Positions 30,561 to 43,167 of a stretch of DNA of 64,000 nt are shown piece by piece. The position numbers were made by a program, and so were the translations under genes. Within the stretch, counting starts at the first letter, position 1. Each line of letters begins with the position of its first letter. The stretch is from Larix kaempferi (Eukaryota; Streptophyta; Pinopsida; Pinales; Pinaceae): NCBI GenBank assembly GCA_027924585.1, contig BSBM01000372.1, positions 32,544,001 to 32,608,000 of the forward strand, in the 5' to 3' direction. The notes under the pieces are model-generated. The model did not search any database. It was not told the origin of the DNA and saw only the letters and a list, made by a program, of their open reading frames with translations.

Positions 30561-33500
30561 CCTTTGATGTTTTATTTGATTCCATTAGGAAGAATGCTTA
30601 TAGGCTTAATCATAAATTACTCCTTTTCCAATGCATTAATACAACTCTTGAGTGTATCAATTCATTATATGAACAAACTATTTAGATTACCAATGTTTAA
30701 ATATTTGAAGGCATGATTATGGCACTATACCCTAATGTTAATGATGCACATTCAAGTTGCATTATAATATTGGAAGATTTTAGCTATCTACATTTGAAAA
30801 AATATCCCAATTTTTTTATTTGGCATGAGTGACATTAGGATCAAGACCCCTAGACAACTATGATAAACCTCCAAGCAAACAACTACCACTATTATTATGT
30901 ACTACAATGCCAAGATTACATTACCAGCAAATGTTAGGAAAGACAAAGAATGCATATTGAATGTAGACAATGTAATCCAAGTAGGATAGGCTATTAGTTT
31001 AGTAAATAGATTTTTTGGGGGGTTGTTTTTCTTTGTATATTAAGGTGGATTTTTTACTATTAGTTATAATTATAAATGTTCATTGCTGAAATTGTTGTCT
31101 AATAATACATGAAACAATTATCAATTATGAAAAAAGGGTTTAGGTTTGATTAAATGGTAGCATCTTATTAGATTATTGCTTGCATACTTTGTACATAGGG
31201 TGAATTATATATATATATATATATAATGTAATTTCTATTAAAATATTGGAATTGCATTAGAATATCAAAATTTGGTGTTGAGGAATTGCTATTAAAATAC
31301 TGCAATTGTGTATTGAAAACTTACCGTACAAAGTATCAAGATCATATGTCAACAATTTGTTATTAAAATATTAGGCTAAGATGTGGGATCCATAACATTA
31401 TGGCATCATCTATATTGAATTCATAAATTTCCATCAACACTAGAACATGCTACACATCATTTAACTTTTCACCTAACTCTTTCGATCACTCGATTGTATG
31501 ATTGAGTTTAGATTGAGGCACATGATTCAACATTTCCATATCTTCTAGTATATTTACCACCATGATTAGAGGTAGACCATGAGAAATATATACTTAGAGA
31601 ATTCTAGTCATTCACTTACAAAATTTACTACTTTACCATAAGTTGTGATGGTTTGGAACACCCATAGTTGCAAGTAAAGATCTTGGGAATGCAATAAATA
31701 TTTTTTTGTTTGATTTTTCCTCACAAACAACTCCTCTTTGTTTGACCACAATTGCAAATTTTAGCTCTATACTTGGGGAAGTAAGTGGTAGATATCAATA
31801 CTCTATTCAAGTCTTAAAACCAAAATCAAATATGCCACAGTATGTTATGTCAGTTCAAATATAGGGATGCTTAGGATTTGCATTCTAAAATTCCCAAGTC
31901 CATCTAGTTTTCTTAGTAAAATGATCCATGTTCACTGTTTGTATAGGTTTATAGTAAGAAACCTAGGTTTATTTAGGATTCGGGAAATATAGTTTAGGTT
32001 TGAAGGTCCTGCAGCTTAAAGAATTTTAAAAATTCATGTTATTGAGAATCTTCATTGGAAGGGAATGTGAACCTAGTTTGTAGTATCAATGCACAATTAT
32101 ACAAGAGTGTGTATGTAATTCACATTAGAATAAGAATGTATTACAAGGAATAGAATTAATATCCACATAAATATATCTATCAAGCATGTATTTTAGCCTC
32201 AAAAAACTGGAATGGAGAGAAAGGACACTTCATTCTGACCTTTTTGAAAGTTCCCTCTATCTTTTCAATTGTTGTGGTTTTGATTCGAATAGGAATGACC
32301 TACATGGGTTAGGCACTGATTCCATGAAGAAATAATATGTGATAAGGGGGGAAAGATACTGACTTGGGAAATCCTTGGAGAAGTGGAGGCGCATTGCTCA
32401 GCAAGATTTTAAAAATTGAGCTTAGCATTGGCTACAGAAAAATTTATGCAGGCTCCACTAGTTCGCGATCAGTTAATACCCTAGTAATATGAAGGGTTTA
32501 GCAGTGGTAGTAAGGGTGGTCTAGTAGTAGCAGTATGGTCTTAAATCAGGACAAGTCCCAGTGATTGAGCCTCCTAGTACCAATTATATAGAAAAGGGAG
32601 AAATTGAATATGCTATGAAGCTTATCAAGAATATTTATAACTAGAGTTTTAAGAAGAGATCAGAAACCATTGATAAGGGTTCCAAAAAGAATATATTAAT
32701 TTTTTTGGTGCTAGAGAGCAAGATTGAATTGAATAGATAGGCTCTGAAACATTTAGTAATTGGAAATTATTCACCCACATGGGGACAAATCTAGTTATCA
32801 AGGTTGGTTTAGTGACTAGATGCTCGAATTTCTCCCTATCTACAATGTTTGATCGCACAAGTATCGATTTGGTGATTTGGGTGTGAAATATTCGAGAAAG
32901 GTATTAGCAAAAGGATATTTCTAAGAAGTATTTAGTGGAATTGAACAAATTCATAAATTTAATAGATACATATTAATTGAGAAAAAAGGGAAATCGTGAC
33001 TATTGAATGTATATATTAATTAAAAAGAAATCAATATTTACCATGTACATAGGATCGTTCTGTTATTTAGTCACATTACGGGTGGCCTTGACGAGAATTG
33101 GGTGTGTTATTCTAGATGCAATTTTCTACCTTTAAATTGGAAAAACACCTATGTTTATGACTTGAGACTTTAGATTATAGAAATATATCTTGAATTTGAT
33201 TGTAGTTTGTGCACAACTGGAGAATGGAGCAATCGCATATAGTCTATGCCAATATACTTCAATTGCTAATAGGAATCAAAATTTATAATAGGTGATGGGT
33301 GGTACCATATCTTGATATGCATCGTGGTTGTTGATTTAACCTTTCTTTAGAAGGGTTATTTTTGTTTCACTCATTTTATGTTTATTATTAGATTATGTAT
33401 TTTCATCTTAAAAGAACAAAATGGTAGATGAATAAAATGTGGACAACAATCCTATGATTAAATAATAACCACATTATTGATTTACCTTTTTTTGTTTTAC

Positions 33501-34035
33501 CAGGTAAAACATATTATGTTTTGATGGTGTGAATAATGTCAGTAGGTTATCTCTTTTGAATCCTTTATTAGAAAAAATTTGCTATGTTTTGAAACTTATG
33601 TATCATAAGCTTCTCCAATTTCTATCTATATGTAAAAAAATGTATTACATACCATCTATTGCAATCAATTATTAATTTTTGAAATGGAATTATATTAACT
33701 TTTGAAATGGCAAGTTCAATGTATATTGTAGTGGTTGTTATATTTTATATGACTAGACACATATAAGAGAGTTAGATGGTACATTATTATAACTATATAT
33801 AAGGAAAAAATAACAAAAAAGTTGTATAAACTACCTACCAACTACATGTGTACACATATTAGGTCAAGTATTTCAGCCAATTAATGTTAAAATAAATATC
33901 CAACCAAGTATTTTAAAATCCTAACATTTCACAGGTTTATATATTTCCTCCATTGACAAAAAAATATCCATTCAAATAACAATCAATTTACATCAAGTAA
34001 CCTTCCATTCAAATAACGAACAATTAACACGAAAG
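30561..34035. other. 3.5 kb without a recognisable gene
   Basis: AT-rich, no LTR pair and no long frame. It holds a (TA)n run at 31205-31224. A short plus-strand stretch at 32535-32700 reads QVPVIEPPSTNYIEKGEIEY and AMKLIKNIYN before a stop and looks coding-like; I cannot place it. The RT palm of the chromovirus to the left should lie here but has decayed or been deleted. Confidence 0.5.
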
Positions 34036-34043
34036 TTAAAGAT

Positions 34044-34174
34044 CTACAAAAGATAGTCCATGAGGTGTATAATAGATGGTGAATGGGTGTACTATGAAGG
34101 AACTCCTTGTGTAAGGTCACCGGTTCGAAACTCCATGGGTACTATCCTTACACAAAAAAAAAATCCACAAATTA
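34044..34174 (+). mobile_element. second tRNA-derived SINE candidate with A-tail
   Basis: A B box GGTTCGAAACTCC at 34122-34134 lies in GGTCACCGGTTCG context, typical of plant tRNA-derived SINEs. A weak A-box-like GATGGTGAATGGGTG is about 45 bp upstream. An A10 run follows at 34155. An 8-bp repeat TTAAAGAT (34036-34043 and about 34175-34182) may be the target duplication. Not similar to the SINE at 28482. Confidence 0.4.
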
Positions 34175-34221
34175 AAGATTTTGTAAATACCTAAGACCGA
34201 ACTTCTTTACCTCCAATGGAG

Positions 34222-34866
34222 TGTTGATGTATATGTAACTTCGGAATGTATTTCACACATATGTATATTGTATTCCTATAGAGATGTTATTATTCCTCTA
34301 TACGAAAGTGTCGTCATTTATATTGTAAGTATCGTAACTTATACTTGATGGGTTATTATACCACCTTGTTGGGGTCGGCCCTGTATAAGTCATGTGGGTC
34401 AAAGGGTTATTAGACCACCCTATTGGGGGTCGGCCATGTGGGTCAAAGGATTATTAGACCACCCTAGTGGGGTTCAGCCAAGTCAGCTTATGTTAAGTGG
34501 TTAAGTTGAGGCCGACCTAGTTGAGTAAAGGTCAAGTCAAGTTAGTGTATAAATAGAGAGTGTGTCTCTCTCATTTTACACATTCTATTCTCTCACTCAC
34601 ACTTTGGAGAGTGGCGCACTTGTGGAGGAGGAGGCTCTGCTGCTAGGAGAAGACTATCTCTTGTATTCTGGTTGTATCATTGCTCTATCTATCTCTGAGG
34701 AAGTTATTGGGGTTTTTCACCTTTATGGTTTTCCCCAAGTAAACTCTGCGTCTCTTGTGTGCTTGCATTATTGTGTCCATGATTGATATGTTGTAGATTT
34801 GTTGTACATGTTGTTCTCTCAGTTAAGATCCTAGATCAGATTGAAGTAAATTCTGAAAATTTAACA
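34222..34866 (+). repeat. solo LTR, plus orientation, perfect TSD TGGAG
   Basis: Ends TGTTGATGTATATGTAAC and GAAAATTTAACA; flanked by TGGAG at 34217-34221 and 34867-34871. A TATA box (GTATAAATAGAG) is near 34547, followed by CT-rich DNA and a U5-like GTTTTTCACCTTTATGG block. The same LTR occurs inverted at 53525-54124. A 74-codon frame inside (34562-34786) is LTR sequence, not a gene. Solo LTRs arise by recombination between the two LTRs of one element. Confidence 0.93.
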
Positions 34867-34871
34867 TGGAG

Positions 34872-35819
34872 AATCATTTTGAATGAACAACTAACTGCTT
34901 TACCTCCAATGGGCCGACGTAGCGAATGAATACCTAGCTTCATTACCTCCAATGGACTCTCACAATGAACGTCCTATGAGATAAATGAACATGAAAAATA
35001 GGGTGACGACAAACCGACACAACGAACAGGGTGGTGGCTAACTAGGAAAGGTGTCAGCTTCACCTATTCTAAAATTGCTAAATGTTGCTACAACACTTCT
35101 ACAGTCCATATATGTAAAATATTTTTTGGCAAAACAATTTTTCAGCCAAGTAAATGTTCATACGAACATGTTTTTGGACAAACATATTTTCAACCGAAAA
35201 TTTGTTTAGCTGAATATATTTTCAGGAAAAAACATGTTCGACCAAAAAATTAGTTGTCAACCAATTTTTTCTATTGGGAAAGCGAGCAACACACAGAGTA
35301 CAGGTCTCCATTAACTTTAAATTTTGGTAGAAAAATGTGTTTTTGGTCAAAATTTAATGTACACTTTTTGGCCAAAAACATGAAATAATTCGGCTGAAAA
35401 GGTGCAAGTTATGAATTATGTGATGCCATTCTCACCGAATGGACACCTAGATTTATGATTTCCCTATAAGAATTAGACTTATAAGGAAAACCAACTTTTC
35501 CTCAATGAAAAATTCCAAATACTAAAAAATTTCACTATCCGAGGATCCAGAAACAATGATATTAGACTCAAAAAGAAAATTGGGGTTTGATTTGATTGCA
35601 ACTGGGTCCAATCTAAGAACCTGTTATTTGGAAAGGATGGACATATTTGAAGGAATTTTATAATTTATCATATCCTATAGGATATATTCATTTAAGGGAA
35701 GTATATCATCCTAGAGAGAACATATGTGAAACATTCTCTTGGACCAACAAGTGGGAAAATAGGCTCCAATGCACCCATTAGATAATAACCTCATAAACTA
35801 ATGGAACTAGGTCGCAAGA
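34872..35819. other. no recognisable gene
   Basis: AT-rich with a few repeated words (TTACCTCCAATGG at about 34899 and 34945, also at 34207 on the other side of the solo LTR; AACATGTTTTTGG-like words around 35160-35260). No long ORF on either strand. Confidence 0.6.
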
Positions 35820-36370
35820 AGTTCAACATGAATATAGATGCTTATTCTTAGTATAAATTGGACACAAGGGATATGAAGCCACATAATTCATCTGTGGCAA
35901 GGTAGTGTCTACCGAAACATTAGAAATAGATAAAATAGACACTTGGTCTAAAATCAGATAAACAGGAGAATACATAAATGCAAGATTATCAATAGTGAAA
36001 ATGCTTCCAATGTGAGGAAAATTTATCACACAAAAGAGTGTAGACACCACAACATTCATAGCATATACATAATCACACCCAAGGATCATATTGAATTCCA
36101 ACAATCCCTCCATAACAATAAAATTAACTAAAATAGTATTTCCACCTAATGTAATAGGAAATTGAGGAAGGAACCTTAAGGGTTCATTAGGTATTATCTC
36201 AAAGGATAGCAATGGAATACCAGCTGGCACAATGTTGATAGAACCCAAATCTATCCAAGAATATGCAAAAAAAATACTAACAAGGGCTCCTTCATCTACA
36301 ATACATCAAAAAACGATTGAATATTTAACTTGAACCCTTATTTAGAAGGGTGTACACGAAGGAAGGTGGG
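35820..36370 (-). pseudogene. old Ty3/gypsy retropepsin-like protease
   Basis: Open frame 35823-36248 reads LRFLPQFPITLGGNTILVNF and LEFNMILGCDYVYAMNVVVS, the second half of a plant Ty3 protease (compare LLLGRNWFYA in elements 1 and B). Upstream, in a broken frame, the active site reads VDEGALVSI at about 36280-36300, again D-E-G. The rest of the pol gene is not visible to the left. More diverged than the other two protease copies and from a different family. Confidence 0.75.
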
Positions 36371-37505
36371 GCCTAGATAGACAATTCCAATCAAAGGAAA
36401 TAATATTAAATATTGGAGGGTAGCCACTCAAATTTAATTGGGTGCCCCCTTTTCCAGGAAGTTTTGGATAGGAAATAAAGAATACTAGAGCAGTAGTAAC
36501 ATCACTCTCCGAAGGAAGAGTGCGATCACCCAAATATTACATCGGTTTGACCACTTCAATCTTGACACTCTCTAAAGGAGGAGTGGGATCAACCAAAGTT
36601 TGCATTGATTAGAACTCTTCAATATTGGCACTCTCTAATGGAAGAGTAGGATTGGTTAAAAATTGCATCGACTTGACCACTTCATCAACCAAAGGTTAAA
36701 TGGGATGTTGGAAAAGTAAAGGTATTTTAGGAGCAAAATATCCTTGAGAAAGGGATCACACTCTTCGTACCTATGGAATAGAAGGGCACAGGTGAGTAAG
36801 GTGATATCCATTGAAAATATTACAAGTTAAAGTAAGGTTACATCCTATTCTTCTAGGGTCTAGACAATATCAATACTCCAAACATGACTCACATTGGCTA
36901 GTTGTTTCCCCTCAACATGACTTGCAACAACTGGTTGCTTGCCCCCAACATAACTTGCAATGGCCAGTTTCATGTCTTTAGTATGACTCGCAGTGATTGG
37001 TGACTTGTCTCTAGTATGAATTGAAGTGAATGGTGACTTTACCCTACCATAACTTGCATTGGCTAGGGAATTTCCCCCATTAATACATGCATTTTCTAGA
37101 GGCACGCCCTTTTGTCTCTGTGTATTCTTCTTATTATTTCTATTTCTATTCTTTTTATAATTATGGTTACTAGGATCTAGACTTCACCATATGAGGTAAA
37201 TGAAGGAGGAAATATGTTGTTGGAGAAGAAGGAAAAGGGTTTTGATGATCTTAACATTCATGGCTTATTTGAAAATAATTGGGATCATTTGGGACTTTCG
37301 GAGTGGAAAAAAAACAAATTAGTAGCCCCACAATTAATCTAGGAAGATTCAAGGTGGCCATTAAGGGATCACCAACATTTCCAAAGAAACGAAAATAAAA
37401 AACATTCCCTTGAACAAGGATCCCTTGGTTGCTCTCCTGAGGAATTTTATCCATAACCTCCAATTCAACAAAAATAGAATCTCTAAGCCCTTCTAAGGGA
37501 TTCAA
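36371..37505 (-). pseudogene. probable gag-protease linker of the same old element
   Basis: Frame 36860-37105 contains a degenerate repeat of the form ASHxxGKQLANVSHV: ASYVGGKQPVVASHVEGKQL, with related units TSIHTRDKSPITASHTKDMK. Such Ser/His/Gly-Lys repeats lie between capsid and protease in some plant Ty3 elements. Flanking frames 36342-36533 and 37251-37505 have no recognisable domain. The matching capsid may be the one at 46510-46970, now separated by the copia insertion and by other DNA; that link is inferred only from orientation. Confidence 0.4.
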
Positions 37506-38750
37506 AAATTACCATCAACACACACCTATAAAATACTCTATAGGATACATCCAAGCAAACTCACTCTCCCAAAAATCAACCCAGGCTAGTTATTTCCTAA
37601 TTTCAATCATTGAAGAGACAAACATGGGCCTTCCAAAGGTCGTCCTAGGATGATGAGGGTCCAAGTCCAACTAGCGAAGTTGTGAGAGATAGTTACAGTT
37701 ATCCTCATGCAACATTCTCCCAAGGTGAAAGTACCCATAAAAAGGAGAGCACCCTCCAAGGGATATGAGGTGGATGTACAAATTTGTCTCAGGTGCCATG
37801 ATCACTTCCCAGTTGTAGTGACCCAGGAGAAACCTAGGATAGGAAACTATGGTCGCCACTTTGCAATCGATAATTGGGAGGAACATCCATGGGCTATGTG
37901 TTTGTGAATGGACAGGGAATGTAGCAAAAAGTCCTAGACATGAATCTTCAAAGAGAAGCATTGTCACCGTGAATAATTTCAACTTCACTTAAAGTTCCCA
38001 AACTGTCATAGCCATCCAAGCAAGTAATGAGGGGATAATCTTGATTTTCTACATAGCATGACCATGCTTGATGCGCATCGGAGGGGTGGTTTCCCAAAAA
38101 ATGGTGGCCCTCTGCTACTAATGGATTTATGCAATCAATTAGTGAGATCCTAGATTTTTTTTACATATCCTTGGAGAATTTACTCTCCACACCTATATCC
38201 AAGCCCTAGAACCTAGACTACTGTTGGCTTTATATTAAAGAAAAACAAGTCTAGTTCATTTTAGTTACATTGCTTTTAAAGGATGTTAGTACTCAGAGGA
38301 ATGCAAAAGAGAGAAAATGATGATATTTTCAAATGAAAAAGGTATAAAATTGATTAATTGGAAATGAAAAATACCACTTCTAAATTTGAAATAGATGCTT
38401 GACAATAAAAAACAAAAGATCCAAGAAAAAACTTTCAAAACTTAAAAGAGAAGAAATCTTTTGAGAAAAACCCTATAACCAAAGAAAGCAATTTTTTAGG
38501 ATTTTCATAAGAGAATTCTAATCAAAGAAAACAAATAACGTTTTTCCTTTATATGAAAACACTCCCAATGGTATAAAAATACCTAAGAGGTTTTTACAAG
38601 AATAGGAAGAATTATGATTTTATGTGACTTCAATTTTTTACTTTTCATTAAGGACCTAATGAAAAAACAATAAATGGTGAATTCAAGGCTTACAAATAAT
38701 AATTTTGAAAATCCAAGAAAGACATAGATCCCCACCAAACATGATAAACC

Positions 38751-38796
<46 letters not shown>

Positions 38797-39591
38797 TTGC
38801 CCCTAACCAGGTATATGCGTCTGTGTAGTGCAAAAGGTACATGCCATACTTCTATGAAGTAAAAAAGGTTTTTCCACATTTTTTTACCTTGTTCAAAAGT
38901 GTGTGGTATTCTCCTATACCCTCCAAAAAGAGCATGTATTTTTAGTAGCATCCTAAAAGGTAAAAAAATCTCAAAATCTTGTTTTTTTTTTCAAATTAAA
39001 TCAGGGGAAAACGTTGTTATACCTATATAAAGGTTCCTAAATGCTCAAGAAAAACTAGAATACTAGTTCTAAAGAGGAAGCACAAAGAAGAATTCAAGGA
39101 ATTATTTTTTAGCAAAGTCATCAATTCTATTTTCGGGAAAAAACCCTTGAATAACTACGGATGACTATCACAGAGCAAGGGAGAGATAAGTAATTAAATT
39201 TCCCTATGATTATTGACTTATATTCATGTCATTAACCAAAGGAGTGAGAAATAAACATGATCAATTGAGTGAGAGAGAGAGAGAGAAGAAGAAGAAACTT
39301 AGATCCTTTAGGTTGACCTTAAGCTTCCTACGATGGAAAATCTCCAAAGCACTCAAATTTATAGATACTGAAACCTTCACACTTAGAAAGAAAAATACCC
39401 TTCTCAAAGCATATGTCAATATGAAAACATGAATCAAATCATGAATGAACATTAACATTGATCACTCCTACTTAATTTATCAGGAAAAATAAATCTCCTA
39501 CACCAATAAGAATCAATAATAGCAATGATTGAACATAAGATCGGAGGGGGGGCGATAATAAATCTCTATTAATCAATTAAAGAACAATAAG
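37506..39591. other. unassigned, with microsatellites
   Basis: Frames on both strands at 37671-37988 look coding-like (HLISLGGCSPFYGYFHLGRM on minus) but I cannot place them. 38753-38796 is a (TA)n(GA)n microsatellite, 39268-39285 a GA run. The last bases before the copia element are ATAAG, the target site. Confidence 0.5.
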
Positions 39592-40392
39592 TGTTAGAGC
39601 AGTATTGTACCTTAGTACCTTAATCATTAATTAAATTATGATTATTTGGTGCTAAATTGGTTAATAATACCTCCCTAGGTGTGAAACTGGTTATTATGAA
39701 GCGGTTAGGACTTGTATGGGCTAGTATGAACTAGATCACAAGTTTTGGGCCAAGGGAGGTCAAAATAGCTTTTAGGCGCCCTTATCCAAGCATTTATTGC
39801 TTCTAGCATGCCTAAAGCGCCCTAATCCCCTATTTTGTGGATCTGGTTTGACCATAGGCACCCATACACTGAACTTGGTCATTTATCCCATTTTGGTTAT
39901 TTTTGGCCTATCCTAGCCCACCTAACTTCCACCCAACCATCGCCTTCACATGTGTGAGCTCCATATTGGTTCCCCATGCTTACCCAGTGTTCACATGCAC
40001 AATTTGAACCTGTTTGGGTTATTTTGGAGACCATTTGCTTAACCTAGGGGGGATTGGGATAAATCTAAGCTAGCTAAGTGTGGATAGTCCAAGTGGATAT
40101 TGTTCCTTCCTATTTCTATATAAGTATGATCCAAACTCTTTGTAAGGTTGTATTGTTAATAATATCTCATATTTGATCATTTATACGTCCTGATTTTTTA
40201 ACATTTGTTCTGATATTTGATCATTTGTGTTGTTATTTGATCATTTGTGTTGTTATTTGATCATTTGTGTTGAGTTTTGATCATTTGTTCATCCAGAAAC
40301 ATATTTGCACTTGTTTACTTGCTTAATGTGTTAAATATTTCAATTGTGAGGCATCCATAGTAGCTATATCCTATTGTGTTATAGATTTTACA
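39592..40392 (+). repeat. 5' LTR of copia element (801 bp)
   Basis: TGTTAGAGCAGTATTG to ATAGATTTTACA. TATA-like TATATAAG at about 40116. Near 40160-40290 it carries three copies of a 20-bp unit built on TTATTTGATCATTTGTGTTG, one more than the 3' LTR. Confidence 0.95.
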
Positions 40393-40404
40393 TGGTATCA
40401 GAGC
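40393..40404 (+). other. primer-binding site TGGTATCAGAGC
   Basis: Immediately after the 5' LTR. It is the standard plant copia site complementary to the 3' end of initiator tRNA-Met. Confidence 0.95.
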
Positions 40405-40667
40405 TCTTGGAACTATTATTCAAACTAGAGACTGTTTTAGTGGTGTCCCAGAAGTAGTGGAGAAACCGCAGAGGTCCTTGGAACCATTGCATTGAAGCCA
40501 TTGGATAAATCCATTGAAGTCTATCCAGGGTGTGATGCTCTCCCGAATGCACCCACTATCAAGCAGGGTTCGAATCTGTAAGTGTAGATCCCCCTGAGTG
40601 ATTGAGAGTTTTTTTTGCAGGTTTTCAAGAGCACCATTGTCACCCAGTGCGCAAGCAATAGAAGAAA

Positions 40668-41336
40668 ATGGAGCAATCTCATCCAAATTTGCTCATTCCT
40701 TTCAACTATTTTGATTGGAAGGATGAAATGGTGATTTTGTTGAGATCCAAGGGTCTTTTCAGGATCACAATGGGCACAGAGGTTGAACCAAACTTTGCTA
40801 TGGAGAAATAGAAGTTTTTCAACAGAATGGGTGAGGCATTCAGCCTCCTTTGTCTCATCATTTCGAGAGACCTCCTGTTTCATGTGGAAATTCTAGCTAC
40901 ACCCAATGAAGTTTGGCTAAAGCTTGAGTCTCTATTTGGGAAGACTGATGAAATGAGGGGCCATCAACTTGAGAATGAGTTGATCTCACTGAGTCCAAGA
41001 AATTCCGAATCCATCCAGGATTTCTTCACCAAGTTCAAGGGCTTGGTCTTGCAAATCAAGCAATGTGGTATTGATAGGAAGGAAGAACAGTTGATCTTGT
41101 CCATTCTCTCAAAACTGGGTCCTGAGTACTCATTTTTTGTCTCTACATTCAAATCCACAAAGCTCACAATTAGAAATTGGAAGATGCCATATTTGGCTGA
41201 TTTCATGAAGATGCTAACTCAAGAGCAAGACAAGCTGGTCTTGATGGGAACCACCAAGCAAAAATACCAAGTACTTGCAGCTGGAGATTCGAAACATGCA
41301 AGAGGCAAGCCAAATCCCAAGGGGCTGAAACCATAA
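40668..41336 (+). pseudogene. copia gag (UBN2-like) with premature stop
   Basis: ATG 40668 gives MEQSHPNLLIPFNYFDWKDE, the typical start of plant copia Gag (FxxxNYxxWxxxM). A TAG at 40809 interrupts it after 47 codons; reading on gives the capsid core (LFHVEILATPNEVWLKLESL, RNSESIQDFFTKFKGLVLQI, LSKLGPEYSFFVSTF), a Lys-rich end and a second stop at 41334. The same frame continues into protease, so gag and pol were one polyprotein. Gag forms virus-like particles around the genomic RNA. Confidence 0.9.
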
Positions 41337-43167
41337 GAGAAGAAGAAGGAGGAGAGGACCAAATCCATTGATGGGGGTTTGAATCCTGTCAAAGACAAGG
41401 GAAAGAAGAAAGAGAAGAATAAATGCATCTATTGTCAAAGGGGATTTCATCCTGAGAGCTCATGCCTGAAGAAAACCATAGACATGATGACCCATCTCCT
41501 ACAGAAAAACAGCATTCCTCTTCCAGAAAGTTCCAAGAAGAAAGAGGGTGTTTCTAAAGACAAGGATAGGTGCCATGCTTTGGTGGCTAGTACCTCAGAT
41601 TCATATTCTTTCATCATTGATTCAGGTGCCTCAAGGCACGTGGCTTCTTCAAGAGATGCATTCTTTGTTCTTTCTCCATATAGTGGTTCTTCCATTCACA
41701 TGGGAGATAACTCAGAAATCCCTGCTAAAGGCATTGGGAAAATCTCTATGGAAAATGGGTATTTCATCAATGTGTTGTATGTACCTAATCTTGCAGCAAA
41801 CTTACTCTTTGTATATCATATGAACCACACTAGTTCAGCCAAGAGAGTTATATTCACTCAAAATGATGGGGAGATATCAGAAATTTCCACTGGAAAAATT
41901 GTTGCAATGGGTGTTGCAGACCATGATTCGAGGATGTACAAGTTCTCACATTTTCTTGGGTTCTCTTCCTCAAATGCACTTCTGTCACATGGAAATGAAG
42001 TCAGGAAGCTATGGCATGAGATATTTGGACATATCAACTACATATATCTCCAAGCATTGATAAAAGAAGAGATGGTTGACGGGCTTCCAAAAATCAATTT
42101 TTCCAATGGCAATTGCAAAGGGTGCATTGTTGGGAAGCATGCTGAAAAGAAGTATGAGAAAGGGAAGGCAAGGAGATATGTTGAACCTATTGGTTTAGTA
42201 CGTTCATATCTTATTGTTCCACTCCCTACTCCCTCCTATGGCAGCAGCAAGTATGTGCTCACCTTCATTGATGATCTCAAGGTATTGTTGGTTGTATTTT
42301 CTCAAGCAAAAATCTGAAGTTTTTCAATATTTCAAAGTTTTTAAGAACCTTGTGGAGAACTTTAGTGGGAGAAGTATGAAGGTCTTGAGGACTGATAATG
42401 TAAGGGAATATGTTGACAAGGATATGTAGTATCTCTATGAAGATCATGGCATCCAAATGAAACATTTTGTGCCCTACACACCTCAGCAAAATGGCGTTGC
42501 AGAGCGCAAGAATATGGCATTGAAGGAGATGGCCACTTGCATGATGGAGGCTAAGTATTTGTCTCCAAAGCTATGGGATGAAGCTATGAATTTTGTTTCA
42601 TATGTTCAGAATAGAGCACCACATAAATATTTGTAAGGAATGACTCCATATGAGGCTTGGATGGGCCACAAGCCCAATGTTTCTCATTTCAGGGTGTTTG
42701 GCTCAAAGGCTTGGGCTAGAATTCCTCCAAAGAAGAGAAAGGCCTTGCAGCCCCAAAGAAAGGATTCAATAATGGTTGGATATGCATAGGATGAAAATGG
42801 ATACAAGCTCTTTGATCCATCCACTCTCAAAACCTTCATTGAAAGAAGTGTCCAATTCGAAGAAGAAGAACTCATGCAAGGTATAGAACAAGGTGAAGGG
42901 GAATGCTCATATCCTCTTCTTGATGATGATGTAAGTGATGGCTCTTTCTCTGATATTTCTGAAGATTATGTTGACATGGATTCTGATCATGAACCTCCCT
43001 CAAGGCTCAAGTGGGCCGAGAAAACAATACAAGTTGCTGGTGAGCTTGTTGGAGATCCTCAAGATCCTAGGAAAACTAGATCTCAGTTTCACAACTCTTT
43101 TGCATATTGTGATTCTATTCTAAGTGTTAAATGTTATTTGATGGTTGTATCTGATCCAAAATCATAA
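41337..43167 (+). pseudogene. copia nucleocapsid, protease and integrase
   Basis: In frame after gag: zinc knuckle CIYCQRGFHPESSCLKK (CX2CX4HX4C, about 41425), aspartic protease FIIDSGASRHVASS (about 41610), pre-integrase HHCC region LWHEIFGHINYIYLQA ... CKGCIVGKH (42010-42135), integrase core TFIDDLK (first Asp; 42265), then a frameshift at about 42280 into the next frame: [10 protein letters not shown] (second Asp), PYTPQQNGVAERKN (Glu, about 42480). The C-terminal domain runs to about 42870 (AWMGHKPNVSHFRVFG). Stops at 42427, 42634, 42787 and 43165. The catalytic residues survive but the frame does not. Confidence 0.92.

Noticed and set aside
37671-37988. LINE ORF1 or DUF4283 fragment
   Set aside because: Some resemblance in hydrophobic pattern, but no zinc knuckle or clear motif on either strand; not enough to call.
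40150-40290. A CRISPR-like array of regularly spaced repeats
   Set aside because: Adjacent short minisatellite units in an LTR with no unique spacers; plant context.
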